Source: Melanocharis versteri
Lineage: Eukaryota; Chordata; Aves; Passeriformes; Melanocharitidae
Length of the DNA: 64,000 bases
Direction of reading: 5' to 3'
NCBI GenBank assembly: GCA_013397845.1
Contig: VZTG01006287.1
Span: forward strand, 62,001-126,000
Shown: in pieces, positions 14,152 through 27,000 of the stretch
How the letters are laid out: each line of letters begins with the position of its first letter
Numbering within the stretch: position 1 is the stretch's first letter
Made by a program: the position numbers and the translations under genes
Notes under the pieces: model-generated
Told to the model about the DNA's origin: nothing
The model's database searches: none
The model's input: the letters and a program-made list of their open reading frames with translations, nothing else

Positions 14152-14229
14152 CATAAGTCTCCATCTTCAATAGTCTTGTCATTCGGGGCTCCAGCATGGC
14201 CGTAGTGCAAAACAGATGAGTTCTCCCCA
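14152..14229 (-). CDS. PEPD: PEPD (prolidase) internal exon, residues ~248-272
   Basis: This 78-bp exon is the last PEPD exon in the window in transcript order. The minus-strand acceptor is TTTTTGCCCGTCAG|T and the donor TTATG|GTAAGTAAAG. After finishing a Ser codon it encodes [20 protein letters not shown] then EDGDL, ending with TG of what should be the next Cys codon. The [11 protein letters not shown] block is the family signature around His255 (human numbering), a substrate-binding and catalytic histidine of the pita-bread metallopeptidase fold. Differences from the human protein as I recall it are conservative (S for A, K for R, E for Q, D for N, L for M). The next exon should open with the LFDMG motif holding the first metal-binding Asp. 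I could not find it in the 14 kb to the left, so it is probably outside the window. This is likely human exon 11. Confidence 0.96.
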
Positions 14230-14585
14230 CTGACGGGCAAAAAGAAAATTAGCACAATTAGTGGAAGAAGAAACATTAACACACACATTCATATGACATA
14301 AGAAGGAACACTGTAAACATCAGTGTATTCACATAAAAAGCAGCCTGTGAGAGTTGTCACAATCCCTGCCCCAGTGTGGGCTGCAACAGCTACTCCACCA
14401 CTTGTGCAGCAGAGATGGGCATGGCACAGGAATTCTGCTGCTCTGCCTGGTAAGACAAGACCTTGCTGCAGAAGGAACATGGCACAGTTCATAAGAATAT
14501 TCCCTATGTCCATGACATTGTAAAGAAAGAATTATGCACAAGCAATATTTCAATTTACACCGATTTATTATTTTTCTGGTGGGGT

Positions 14586-14610
14586 TTTTGGTTGGTTGGT
14601 TGGTTGGTTT
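14586..14610 (+). repeat. TTGG simple repeat
   Basis: Five or so GGTT units, followed by T and G runs to 14627, lie in the 6.8-kb PEPD intron about 0.4 kb upstream of a coding exon in transcript sense. Confidence 0.85.
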
Positions 14611-15659
14611 AGTTTTTTTGGGGGGGCTGTTTAATTACTTAGTGATATTTTTCCCTATTCGTGGTTAAGTAGTCTGAGGCATAAAACAAACTAACTTCCA
14701 CTAGAGTAAAATCTGACATTTGAAACACTCTAGGAATCACTGGGACTGGAGAAATTGAGCTGTCCGAGGGAACAGCTCCAGATCCCTCTGGCATGGCTCC
14801 AGGTGGTCTCTGCTGGAGGGGCTGCACTGCTTGGAGAGCACTCGCAGGTTACAATGGCAGCGGCAGGAGCAAGTATGAAAACTGCCACTCTCTTCTTACC
14901 CGCTGCTGAAAAATCATGTTACAAATAAAAGATTTTTATTCCTGGAAACCTTTCAGAGTAAACTGCTGATTCACAAGAATAAAACAGCTCCAGAGAAGGA
15001 TGGACACTTGTTCTGTTGTTCTGAAGCTCCATGATCCACTAGGTGACCTACATTTGACCTTAGCATCCTCTCTTGCCTACTGATTTTCCTCTGGGTCTGT
15101 AAAATGCCAGTTAAAAGGCTGATAAAGATCTCAAGTTCTACCTATTTTTCTTTTACTGTTCTCTTCAGATAGATGCTCTCACTTTTTCTCTTCAAAAAGC
15201 TGGAAGAATTATATCACATCCAAAAATACACATGTTGGGACAGGGTTACTGCAAGCTTCTCTCTGACCCCTCCAGCTCACTTGCCAGTCTGTACCTCAGC
15301 TTTCATCAAAACTTTTCACTGGTCACCCTGCTCAAATTTGATTCTTTCAAGTTGTGATGCTGGAACAGCTTTGTATCTTAGATGACAGGAATCTGAGGCT
15401 CAATTTCAATCAATCTTTTGTTGTGTCTGGAGTAAATGTGACATCTGACATACTTCTCGTATTAGACTTCTGATGTGTGCAATTACAAAAACAATAAGCA
15501 TGCACTGTATCCAAAAAGAGATGACCCTCAAGATACATTAAGTACTTGTGATATCAGATATTTAACAGATCATCAGTCATTCAGATAATTCCATAGACAA
15601 TGATTATGGAGTAGAAAGTAGTAAATTTCTGCACGCTCTCAATCTAAATGGCTGGATTG

Positions 15660-15790
15660 TGTCCCTGGAAGTATTTAAAAAGACATGTAGATGTGGCACT
15701 TGGGGACACGGTTTAGCAGGGAACTTGGCAGTGCTGGGTTAAGGGATGGACTTGATCTCAGAGGGCTTTTACAACCTGAAAAACTCTACA
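15660..15790 (+). mobile_element. Old CR1 LINE 3' fragment
   Basis: This short, diverged CR1 tail has CCCTGGAAGTATTTAAAAAG, then GATGTGGCACTTGGGGACAC, GCAGTGCTGGGTTAAGGGAT and GGACTTGATCTCAGAGGGCT, followed by a worn TTTTACAACCTGAAAAACTC where CR1 has the CTTTTCCAACCT block. It lies inside the 6.8-kb PEPD intron. Substitutions are numerous, so the insertion is old. Confidence 0.85.
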
Positions 15791-18700
15791 CGGATATTTT
15801 GAAAACAATAAGTATTTATTGTTAAGTATTTTTTAGCATATAAGAATCCCCATGTAATAAGACAGTGAAAGGTGGTATTTCAGAATCATGGGGATAATTT
15901 TCTGATAAAAAGTGTACTTCATAAAATTATACACACTCCAAATAGAAAAATTAGAAAAGTTAGAAGTTGTTAAATCAAGAGTTAAAAAGCCCCACAGAAC
16001 TAAGGCTGCAACACATTCATTTTGTGATGCTGGTCCAATGGCTCAAGCACAGTTTCACAACTGGCTGGCTGCTTTTTCCTTGCTGGATGCTGGACTTGAG
16101 AACCTCTGCTGCACTGCAGATAGCTAAAAATGGACGCAGAAAGCCTGTATACAAGATGATGACAGACATCAGCTTCTTTCTGAGATGTTCTGTCTCCTGG
16201 GCACTGTTGGAATATTTTCCACACCAGGACACTTCCAAAATTAGTTTACTTTATCTGAAGAAAAAAATCTGTAATAGGGCAATGGAGTGCAATCAAAAGA
16301 AAAGATCCCAGCCTGAGCTCTTTCAGGTGACAGGGGTGCAGACTGCTCCCGCCCCTGGGCTGAATGTCAGCATGGGGAGGGGAGGCAGCATCACTTCCTG
16401 CCTCAGGAACTGCTTCCCAGGTGGAGTGCTAAGATTTTGGGAGGATGGCATGTGGAAGCAACTGGAATGACCTTGCATGACATTGTTTGGTGTTTAAGGA
16501 AAAACACAACAAATAATAAAAAACCACCAACAGCTGGGGTGCACATACATACTCCACAGCAGTTTGTCAGGATTTTAGCAGCAGATACTATTCCTTATCT
16601 CCCTCCAAAACTGGGGATAAAGTAGGAGAAACAAACAGCACATGCATATATCTATGACCAACTTTTAAAAAATTATCGTGAACCTTAAGGGCATGACTCC
16701 ATGCTCATGTATTTGCAGACAGCTTGTTTACTTACCAAGATATGCTGGCACCCTCAGTGACATATACCATACCAGTGCATATATAAGTCATATACTCAAG
16801 TTTGATAACTGCACAAAAGCTTTCAACGAAACACATTGCAAACACAAAGATGAGGGATTTCTTTTGCACATTTTAATGTAAAGGTTTTAGTTTACAAAAT
16901 ATTTCTGTTAGGCTCAGCACAAACTGTGATGGGAGCTGCATGAAAGATCTGTTTTTCAGCACTGTTGGTGAAGCGTTAGGCAGGCACAATCTTTCTTGGC
17001 ATTGGAGGCTCCTGATCTGTCAGGCACATCTTGGCTCTGTTGCACACACGGGATCACAGCACAGAGAGCACAGTTGGTGCTGAAGACCAGATCTGCACAC
17101 CATATGCATTTCAGGGGTTTGGCTGCTGGGATTTATTGGCTTGAGAGGATCTGCTCCCTTGGGACTGGCTCTGGGCAGATCTCCTGGGCTCAACACCCAT
17201 TAGCAACCACGGCAGAGCAGACCTGCTCCTGAAAGCTCTCCCTGCTCCTGGAAGCTCTCACATCTGCTTTTCACCCAAAACAAATCCAGCACATGCACTG
17301 CAGGACTGGTCCCTGGCTCTGAGCAGGCCCTGCAGCTGAGTGGGAGAGCTTGGCTCAGAAATGCACTACTGACTCAAATTAAAACAGCAATATGGAAACC
17401 TCCAGTGGGTTCCTGCTAAGAGGTCATGTCCAACCTGGCCCACAGGGTGCATCTTTACCACTGTTCTGAGATGAAGGGAGGAAGATGCTTCAGGAGCAAT
17501 GCTTCAAAAACGATGTGCACCCACAAGGTAAATGCTACAGTTAGCCAGAAATTGTTCACACTGATTCAGTAAGACTTTCAAGGTGGCTTTAAAACAATTT
17601 AAACAAAACCTCCAGCCACTGGCAAAGCAAATGAGCCTTCACGTGGAAGTTACTTCTTTCTTTTCCAAGAGGCAACCGTTGCAAGGTCTGGCATTAGAGC
17701 ACCTAGTTGGGGTTTAAGATGAAGTGCTGTGGGGAGGTGAGGATCACTGGCTGCTGTGCTGCCTTCATTTTGGTCAGCACCTCTGAAAATAACCGCACGT
17801 GAGGACGCCAATGCTCGCCTTCAGGCAGCCAACCTGAAAAATCCCCCAAGAGGTTTCTGTGTATCCATTTTTATTCCTTTAATAACTTGCTTCTAACTGG
17901 TGTCAAAGACATGTTTGTTACGGAAAGAATTGCACAAAGCAGCAGAAGAGCTGCAAATTAAAACCACTGAGAATGCAAACTACAGTAAGAGATTCCGATT
18001 AGCAAAGGAAAGCAATCCCCCGAGATGCATTTTAGATCAGAAAGCACCCTGAAAAAAAATTATTAGAAGAAAGGAGAAATGTCAGCAATATTATAAGAAT
18101 AGGACTGTGTTGAGCATCAAGCACTACAAAAAGTGTAGCTATTAGCTCTATACTAAGAACATCTAAAGAAAAAACAAAAGACTATCAACTAAAACTGGAA
18201 CCTATTTCCATCATGATTTAAAATCATCATAGAATCAATCCAGAAGAAAGCATTGACCCTTCTTGCCACTTTTTTGTCTAAGGCATGAAATCTTCAACAG
18301 TTGTAGTGAAGTGAAAGAAAAAAAAACAGATTCAATAAGTATCCTAATCTGGTCCAAAAAGCTTCACTTATGTCTACCCTCAGACAGAGGAGGACATTTC
18401 ACTGCACAATGTTACTCTTAATGACTGGTAGCACCTGATGAGAGCTGTCATCTGCCCAGAGACATCAGCCAAGAAGATCTGAACCTGAGTTTAAGACGAG
18501 AGAGTAACAAGCAGCAGCTGACAGTGGCTTCTGTGGTGGTTCCAGAGATATCAATGCCTCCACCACAACCTAACTGCAGCTGGAACCTCTGCACCTGCTT
18601 CCCAGCGGATGCCATCCACCTAGCATCACCAGGACACTGGGAGTGGATTACCTTTGTTTTCCCGTTTGTAAAAATGGTTACTTGGTACCCTAAGACACTG

Positions 18701-21007
18701 CAGTGAATAATTCATTAGCATTTGGACACTCCTTGGAAGCAGCACTTTGTAGATGAGTGCCAAATATATCCAAGTATGCTTATCAATTGCTCCCATTCTC
18801 CTTTTATGGTGCTTGGTGACATCTGCACTTCAAACCACTCCCAAGCTGAGAGTGTTTGAAAGTACCTACAGGACTAATCTTGGAAGGTAACATCCTGTCA
18901 CACTCATCAATGTGTGTTATTATTCTCATAATAACAGTGACTATATTAAGCATTTTTGATCACAGCAAATATTCTTTAAGCATCTCCTCAAGAATATAAC
19001 ACTGGACAGGGACAGCAATAAATAAATGCACCCATCATGTGACAAGTGATTTATTTCTGTACTGAAATATCATATTGATTACTCCTGATTTCCAGCTTAG
19101 CATATTTTTTAAAAAATTTGAATAACAAATTTGGTTTTTTATTTAAAAGGATTATTCTCTTCTATAGAAACTATTATCAGGCCTGTAATCTAAAAAGGAA
19201 AGATCCTGTCAAAATACGCCCATTTTAAGTGTTCAGGAAAACACAAAATTCCACATGAACAGAATAAAACATTCGAAAATCCTAATTGCAAAAGCTGTTT
19301 TTAGCTGTAAATGTAGTTGAGTGAAATACTTACAATGGAAGACATTTTCACAGTAATAAAAAATGTCTGTTATTTTTGCCATTATTATGTTAATTGATTA
19401 ATTCATTTATTAGGAGCTAGCTTAAAACTGTTGATATTATTCATTCTTACTTCATCACTCACAGTCAGAACATAGAATACAAAGACCTTTGTCTGTAAAT
19501 TGCTGTCTCACATAGTTATTTTTTTAATCAAGTTTGTCTGCACTTTTAATTCTAGTGGTAGGATACAATGCCAGCTCCTAACGACAACAGCAAGTCACAC
19601 TGTTGTTTGGATCTTGTGTTCCAAGGACAGCCCTTCTCTATGTTTGAAATCCTCCAACAGTTCAGAGGCAGCTCTAATACCACTCCCATGCCCTGCAGAG
19701 CTGGACAGGACACCCAGGGAGCTCCTGTCAGCACCCACTTCTGAGCTACTGTTGGAGCTTTCCTCCTCCTGGGCTCCTCAAGTTGTGTAATGCAGGTCCT
19801 GGGTTTTTCAGTCCTGTGGAGAGTCTGGCCTGTTCCCACAGGTCACAAGGACCCACTGCAGAAACACAGACTAGACATTTCCATAGGTTTAGCAAATTGA
19901 TTTGACCACCAGCACCCAAACCAGATCCTGCAGCACAGGCTCCGATTCACTGTAAGTGAATGTGAAGTCTGCATATTCTGCCTGTGAAAAATCACACCAT
20001 CACCGTCTGTGACAAAAGCTTAGAGATGGAGTCTCATTTCTCTGGGATGTTAATTCTCAAGTTATACGATGGTACTTAAACCAGGAAACTTTTCAGACTA
20101 TTTAGATACACAATTTGCCATAACACTGCTCATGCTCCTGCTGCAATTTTGCATATAAATTGGAAAATTGCATTTACAAATAAGCAATTGAGTAAACTGC
20201 AGAAAGAAGTGAAGGTGCTAATTGTTCTTATTACCTCCAAAGCAATACAGCATTTTTGTCATTAACATAAAAATTATCTTTTTAAGTGTATGTGACTTCA
20301 GTGTAGGGCAAATGTTTTTGAGTAGCAGCAGAACAAGTGGAACATAGATACCAACATATATGGCTCATCTAATTGTCATCCATCTCTGATTAGATTAATT
20401 CCACTAAGTAAGATTAATCTCTGCACAAAGCACACAGCTGTTCTTCAGCATGTATCCCACACTGTTCTCTTGTGTATTTCTACAACTGCAGGGAGAACTT
20501 TTATACTACTTTCCCAAATACAATAACCTTCAACACTAGCTGTTCAGCAAGAAGCAGAGAGAGCAAAAAAGTCCAAATTCCAAAGAGATTAGTTTAATTG
20601 CATCCTAATCTTTGAGACAAAGGATTTTGAGGATGATATGAACTACTTAAGGTGTATTTCAAAGAAAGTATTTTTGAGCAACAGAAAATAGCTGTAAAGC
20701 CCTTCTCCATGATGCTATTTAATAAAAAAAGCCAACTGCAGCACAGGGGTGAGCACAAACACGATCTTGACAGCAGCAGCAGTCATTGGGGAACCTCTGG
20801 AGTGCAGCAGAATCTACCACTAAGTTATTTCTTTAAGAGACAGAGGTAGCCACCTTCCTCTCTTTGTCTTTTCCAGTGCAAACAGGTCAGAACTCACTCT
20901 GGTGGCATTTGTAAACACATGACATGCCTAAAAGGACCAATTTTACAAATATCCAGTGGGAAATTGACTATAAAGATTACACAGTTCAGTGTAAATCATC
21001 CTCTTAC

Positions 21008-21076
21008 CTGCCACAGATACAAGTGTAGGAGGTGTGGCGCATGCCACCTCGAGTATAGCAGTAGTGCTGGAACAAG
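21008..21076 (-). CDS. PEPD: PEPD (prolidase) internal exon, residues ~225-246
   Basis: This 69-bp exon is separated from the previous PEPD exon by a 38.3-kb intron. The minus-strand acceptor is TTTATTTCTTTGCAG|CTTGTTCC and the donor GGCAG|GTAAGAG. It completes the split Ser codon and encodes [20 protein letters not shown] then CG, ending with the AG of another Ser codon. About 19 of 22 residues match human prolidase as I recall it, including the Cys-rich TCICG stretch that leads into the substrate pocket. Tyr231, deleted in one human prolidase-deficiency allele, is conserved. Phase runs 2 to 2 and joins the next exon as AG|T (Ser). The exon is shadowed by longer, meaningless ORFs on both strands, so ORF length is misleading here. 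Confidence 0.96.
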
Positions 21077-24000
21077 CTGCAAAGAAATAAAGGTGGTAAT
21101 TAATAATTTATGGAAAATCACCCCAAGACAGGGAGAAAAACAAGTCCTGCTTGAGTACAGCTGTGCTGGTGTAAATCCCCAGCTGCCCAACAAGGCTCTC
21201 TGCCCATTTCTGCTCAGCTGAACACTCCAATTGCCCCACATCCACAGCTCAGCAGCCCTGCACAGCCGCACGCGATTTCCACAAAGCCATTAAACAACTC
21301 TGCAGCAGAGAAGAGGGGCCCAAGTGCAGCTCGGTGACCTCAAATGGCAATTGCTTTCCTTACAGCTCAACACCGAAAGGGAGATTACTGTTGGCAAGGG
21401 GGCTCATCTGACCACAGAACCAACAGGATGGTAACAGTTAAAATGCTGAAGCTGGTGAAGCTGGCCAAACTCTCCAAAGTGGAATTGAGAAAATCACTGC
21501 ACTTCTGCATTTCAGGTACACAATCACATCCATGATCCTTCTTTTCAACCCTGCTGCCTTCAATCTATGTCATGTAGATTCAGGAAAAATGAAGTCCAAG
21601 AAGCCCTTCACAGAGGAAGAAGCTGGCCAGACAGGTCAAAGCTCTTCAAAATAATTTCAGCAGAAGCCCTCTCATTTTTACCACCTCACAGACACCTTCT
21701 GCTGGAAGCTGAACCAAATATCCCCGAAGCCCGATTTGCATCTGATTATGCTGTTCACCCTCTCCAGACAAGCCAGCAGAGCTCCCCGTTCACATAAAAC
21801 CAGGTACTTTCTGCATCACAGTCCAGGCTGGAAGGGACAGTCCTATGTTTTCTTGTCTGTAGCACAACAGACACAGAGAAAACATAAGACTTACCCAATT
21901 TCAGACTGTGGCACCTAAATACCTCTATGATCTTTCCCTGTCCAAACATGGTGAAAAAAAAATTAACACAGACTCAATCCCAAGAGCAAGAAGATAGTGT
22001 GGTAACATGAGGCTGAGTCTCCTGCAGCCTATGAAAGACAGTACCACACAGCACTGTTTGCTTTTGTGTCTGCCTGGGACAGGAAAGGAAGGGAGAGCAG
22101 CCCGTGCTCTCCCACAGAACTCCTCTTTCACTGCCATCCTGCTGGAGGAGCTGTTTGGCCTTAAAAAGCATTACAATATTTTCATCTTCACTGTCAAAGT
22201 CCCCTTCACACGAGGGCAGATGTGCCCAAAGCACAATTAATATAGGATTAGGTGCTTTACGAGCTAAGCGCATATCATGGATCCTTTTATTCTTTTTGAA
22301 ATATGCTCTAGTTACAATACAATTCCCTGTAATACTGAATGAATTCCAAAACCTCATTTCTTATAATAATTTCATTAACACAGAGTGATAATGGTGCTAT
22401 TCAAAGAATAGAGATGTCGTGATTTTGTCCTTCTTCAGCAGCAAGCCACAGGACACAATTCAAATTCAAAGGATATTAAAGACATTACATGCTTGTAAAT
22501 CTAAACTGGATTTTAAAATTACACACAATTACAGCAATTAAAGATAAACAAAAGAAAATATACGAATTAATCACATATGAAAAAAGAAAAGCCTCCATTT
22601 AGAGACTCAGTAGAGGGACACCCTGTTCACAAGATCTCTTTTCTGCTCAAAATACTGTGGTGGTTTACAAGGCAGAAAACACTACCTTTGTTTTGGCCTG
22701 TAAATGAATAATGGCAATGAGTAGGTCAAATGCCAGAGAAGCTAAGGAGAAACTCTGACCTGGTGAGAACACAGCAGAGATATCACTAAATTGAGCTAAT
22801 AAAATTTATCACCTAAACTGTCATTTGTTCCGACACAGACATTTTTCACTGAAATGGACATTTCATATGGAAACATTTGCTTCCAGGCAAGGTTTACTCT
22901 GTAAGTCATGACACTATACACAAACATTTTGCACAATACTTATACTGTTATATAAGTATAGTTACATTTTAGGAAGCAACTTTTAGTGTATTTTATAGAC
23001 CTTTCACCTTAAATGATTGAATAAACCATGTTCTCTAGACAGCAACTTTCAGTAACCTCATAAAGAGCTTAAAAATGAAATGTAAAAATGAAATAATGAA
23101 GGCTGTAAACATCTTTCCATCATCAGTGATGCACGATAGCAAGGTTTATTTTTCCATATGGCAATTGATCACATATTCATAGTTGCAATTAATATGAAAC
23201 TATGCAGCCAGTAACGGTAGTCTCTTCTTGCAGTACTCCCCGATTAGCAGTAAAAAGCAATAAATAAATTAAGACATGCTTTGTGTAACCCAGCTGTTGC
23301 CTGAACTTTGTTTCTGCTTTCACCAAACATTATGGACTTCCTTTTAAGACTAAGAAAGAAGTGGCTATTTATGTGATTGAGCTGATGATGGTACAACTTT
23401 GCCAGGTGATGAGTTTCCTGCTAGTAAAACTACTCACATCACTTTTTTGAATTTACTTTTTCAGGGTATGACATCATGCAGCTGGGAAAAAAATGCAGAA
23501 TTCCTATCAAAAAGACAGCCAACATGCTTGTATAATACAGCATAGATAAGTGAAGGACTGGGTATCCCTTTCATGACAAAGGCTGACTTTTCAAAGCTGG
23601 AAAGTGTATATGAAGAATTAGAGAAGGTGCCAGCACTTTGTAGGTGAAGTCCCAGTTCCACTGAAATTAATGCAGATTCTGCCACTAGGCTTCATCACAC
23701 CAAGATTTCACTGTCTACACTCCGTAAGAATCTTTATCCATAAGTGCAACATGAAAGCATAAAGTCTGAAATAGTTGGATGGAATATAATTTAATCTGGC
23801 ACTCCACATACATTGCAAATATTGCACCCTGAACTTCTCTGGTCTTTTTGATCGGAGGATATGTGTGTTCAGTCAGTTTTATGTTGGTGCTGGACGCTTT
23901 GCCCTGAGCTTTTAATGTAACCAATACGGGTACAGAAATGAAGCTGCTCTTTCTCTTCTCCTCCTTGCATGGGTGTCAAAGCTTCCTGCCATGTTCTGTG

Positions 24001-27000
24001 CAGTATTTCTCCAGAGGGTGCGTGTGTCATTTATCATGCAAGTGTGGCCTCAGTGGTGTACACAGATCAACCACTGGTGCCCTGGCCTGTCACACGTCAA
24101 TGCAGACGACTTCGCTAGAGCTACCATGGGCTGTGCATTGCTTTGGACACAACTTGTTCGTTGCTGCTGCTATGTAGAGGAACATCCTGGGCTTGGTGCT
24201 CTTTTTCTTGCCAAAACCACCACTTTCTTTGACTGACAATATGCAGAGAATTAAGGTAGTTTTAAAAAACTCACTGTTTTTTCCATCCCTTTGAAAAAAG
24301 ACAAGTGTTAGCCACCATCAACTCAAGTAAATCTGACATGAGTGCACTTCCCCTCCTTGCAAATTTGCTAAGGCACAAGGTAATGTTATCCCCACTGCTC
24401 TGCTGAGTCTTGACTGCCTCACTGACTGTGCTGGCTTGAGAGAAGAAAACTCCCCTTTCAGAAACAATGGGTTATTCACCAGTAGAAATAACACAACGAG
24501 TATATACTTGCTATGTTTCAGATCCTATGGAGTACTGCATACATCCAAACAAATCTCCAGAATGCTTAAAGAGCCTCAACTTCAAAACAGCCTAAAAAGA
24601 CAGTAAATTAAAACCTTCTATGAACAGTCTTTCAGACTAATTATTAAAATCACTCTGACAATGATGTTTGTGTTTTATGGTCATCTGTGGTCCAGTTTCT
24701 ACTGCTTATCTAATGCACATTGACAATTACAATCACGTGTGTGCTATGAATGGAAATTGCATCAAATAAGGTAGTTTAATGTCAACAGTATTCCTAATTA
24801 AAGTGAATTTACAGAATAAAGACACGTCAAGCAAGAGGAATAGAACTATCTGTATTGAATGCTCTCACATGTTTTGCTTATTTTCAGATCTTCCTCATCA
24901 CTAGAATACAATATATCCATACACACTCAGCAGTGTCATTTTTATTTCCCAAAAGAAGTACACAAATAATCCCTAATCTTAATTATCATCATCTTTTCTT
25001 GAGTTGTAAGAAATATTTATAAGAAAGCAACATTTGCATTTCTCAGCTACTCACTCCTGAAACCAAGACACTTCTAGATCACAAAGGTTCAAATCTTAAA
25101 TAAAAATTCAGTTGAGCATTTTGACCTGTTTCTTACAAAACCGGTAAGAAATGCAAATACCGAAAGAGTAATAAACATGGAGAAAAGAGAGATACAGAAG
25201 GAACTAAAAGTGTCGAGAATATCTGAGCAATATCTGACCAAAAAACGTTTCAAACCTTGCCAGGTTTCTATACCAGGGCCCAATACATTTCTCAGTGGCA
25301 TCTTCTGATGGTCCCACACCCTCAGTAACTGCAGCGAAGTGCTGCAGGATGAGACATGCACATCACTTTAGGCTGGAGAGACAACTACTCATCCCAAGGT
25401 TTCTGATGGGAGAGAGAGAAAACCACTGAATAATCCTGTTCATTATTCCCAGATACTGCATCAAGAACACCTGTGGATACTGGTAGTTCAAGAACCCAAT
25501 TTTTAGGTTGTGTATCAGAGAGATCTGCTGTCAACTTGCCCTGTGAAGCATACAAGTACAGAAGAGTCAAGGACACTTGTAGGTCAGTATCTCTTTATAG
25601 TGTTTGTATTGAAAACATGTATTTGAGAAAGTTGCCTCCTGATAAAAAGAAACCTTTACATACTTCAAAAATAGGATTCTTTGAACACAGTCCTTGAGAG
25701 CTGCCTTGAAATGCAAGCAGGTGGGTTTGAACCATAAATTGGAAACCACAGTAACTTAAGGGAGTTCTGGACAGAACTTAGAATATTTTCTGTAGTTCCT
25801 TCTCTTTTTTATGACTACAATTGGAAGATGTAGGTGAGTATCTATTAGTTACCAGTGCACTGAATTACTTTTGAATTACAACTAGAAAGTGTCCTTATGC
25901 TTTTGGATGGTGTAAATATGAAGCGCAGCCACAAGACAGGCTAAAATCCAAAGCCTTTTTAAAGGATTCACAGAAGGCCAAATATTCCAAGCTGATCTCT
26001 CTATTTATACCAGGACTGAAAACCATTATTTTGATCATTTAGACACGTAAAAATCTCCACAAAAGAAAGCTATAAAGCCCAAAACCCACAAAATTGTTGA
26101 GCCACAGTAAATATAATTTGTCCATGATGCCTGAAGTATTTACACTTAACATCAAACTAGGCTGAAAGAAACATGCTCAGAGGAGAGAAGACAAGGTGTC
26201 AGTAACATCCCATCAGTGAATACAGGAGCAAGGTGAGCAGTGCCTCCTTTAATCCCACACTAGACATAGTGAGCTTCTTAAAAACAGAGCATTTTTCTTT
26301 GTTAACCTACTTACTCTGCTAATGTAATTTATTTTCCATGGGCAACTAGATGCTTAAAGGCTTAGCCTATCTAATCCTATTTTCATTTAGTCCACAACAG
26401 CACACTGCAGTACTGCAAAACATCTCTGAAGTTGTTTTAATACAAAACCAAAAAAAAGGTCAGTACTTCATTGCAGAAGGGTAAAATAGAGTGGAGAAGC
26501 GTAGGAGGAATAATCCAACTTACTATTAATGAACAAACAATGGATTACAAACTTGCAGCCAAACAAGAAAAACAACACAATAAGCAGATGAGCAAAGTTA
26601 TTCTACACCTTGGAGACAATATGCTTAATGATTTATGCCTGGAAATTGTTTAGAACAGAACTTGCAGATCCATGAACAACAGGAAACAAAACCACTTCTA
26701 TGCACTGACTTCTTTAACTAACTGGGTCCATGACTTCTAATGAAAATTTTAGATTCAAACCCCTGACTGGGTTATTTTGCATGCTCACAGATGAGAGCTG
26801 CTGAAGCTTACTATCAACCAGAGATACTGAAAGGAGCTATACTTTGAAGCATCTCTATTTACAATTGTCCTAATTTGTATCATGCACAAGCAGAAATAAT
26901 ATGTGATTTTTTTAAAATGTTGATCCTTCTAAATTCTGACATCTAGATTCTGTTCTCATTTTTGCTGTGTTTTCTTAAAATAAGTTATTTTTCTTTATGT

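Larger units (their letters stand above)
14230..21007 (-). other. PEPD: PEPD intron, 6,778 bp
   Basis: This complete intron starts with GTAAGAG and ends with TTTTTGCCCGTCAG on the minus strand, splitting a Ser codon (AG|T). It holds a decayed CR1 tail (15660-15790) and a short TTGG repeat (14586-14610). The GC-richer patches near 17000-17350 and 19660-19800 carry ORFs without recognisable domains. The rest shows nothing I can name. Confidence 0.92.

Noticed and set aside
15967..16470. 167-codon plus-strand ORF
   Set aside because: It has no domain, low-complexity lysine runs and no splice context. It sits inside a PEPD intron on the opposite strand and is probably chance.
18220..18262. ATCATCATAGAATCAATCC, resembling a CR1 3' terminus
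   Set aside because: The similarity stops after about 20 bases and the following sequence lacks the GGTTGGAA block.
20996..21271. 91-codon minus-strand ORF and 100-codon plus-strand ORF over the PEPD exon
   Set aside because: The real coding frame is the 69-bp spliced exon 21008-21076. The longer ORFs are in other frames and read through splice sites.
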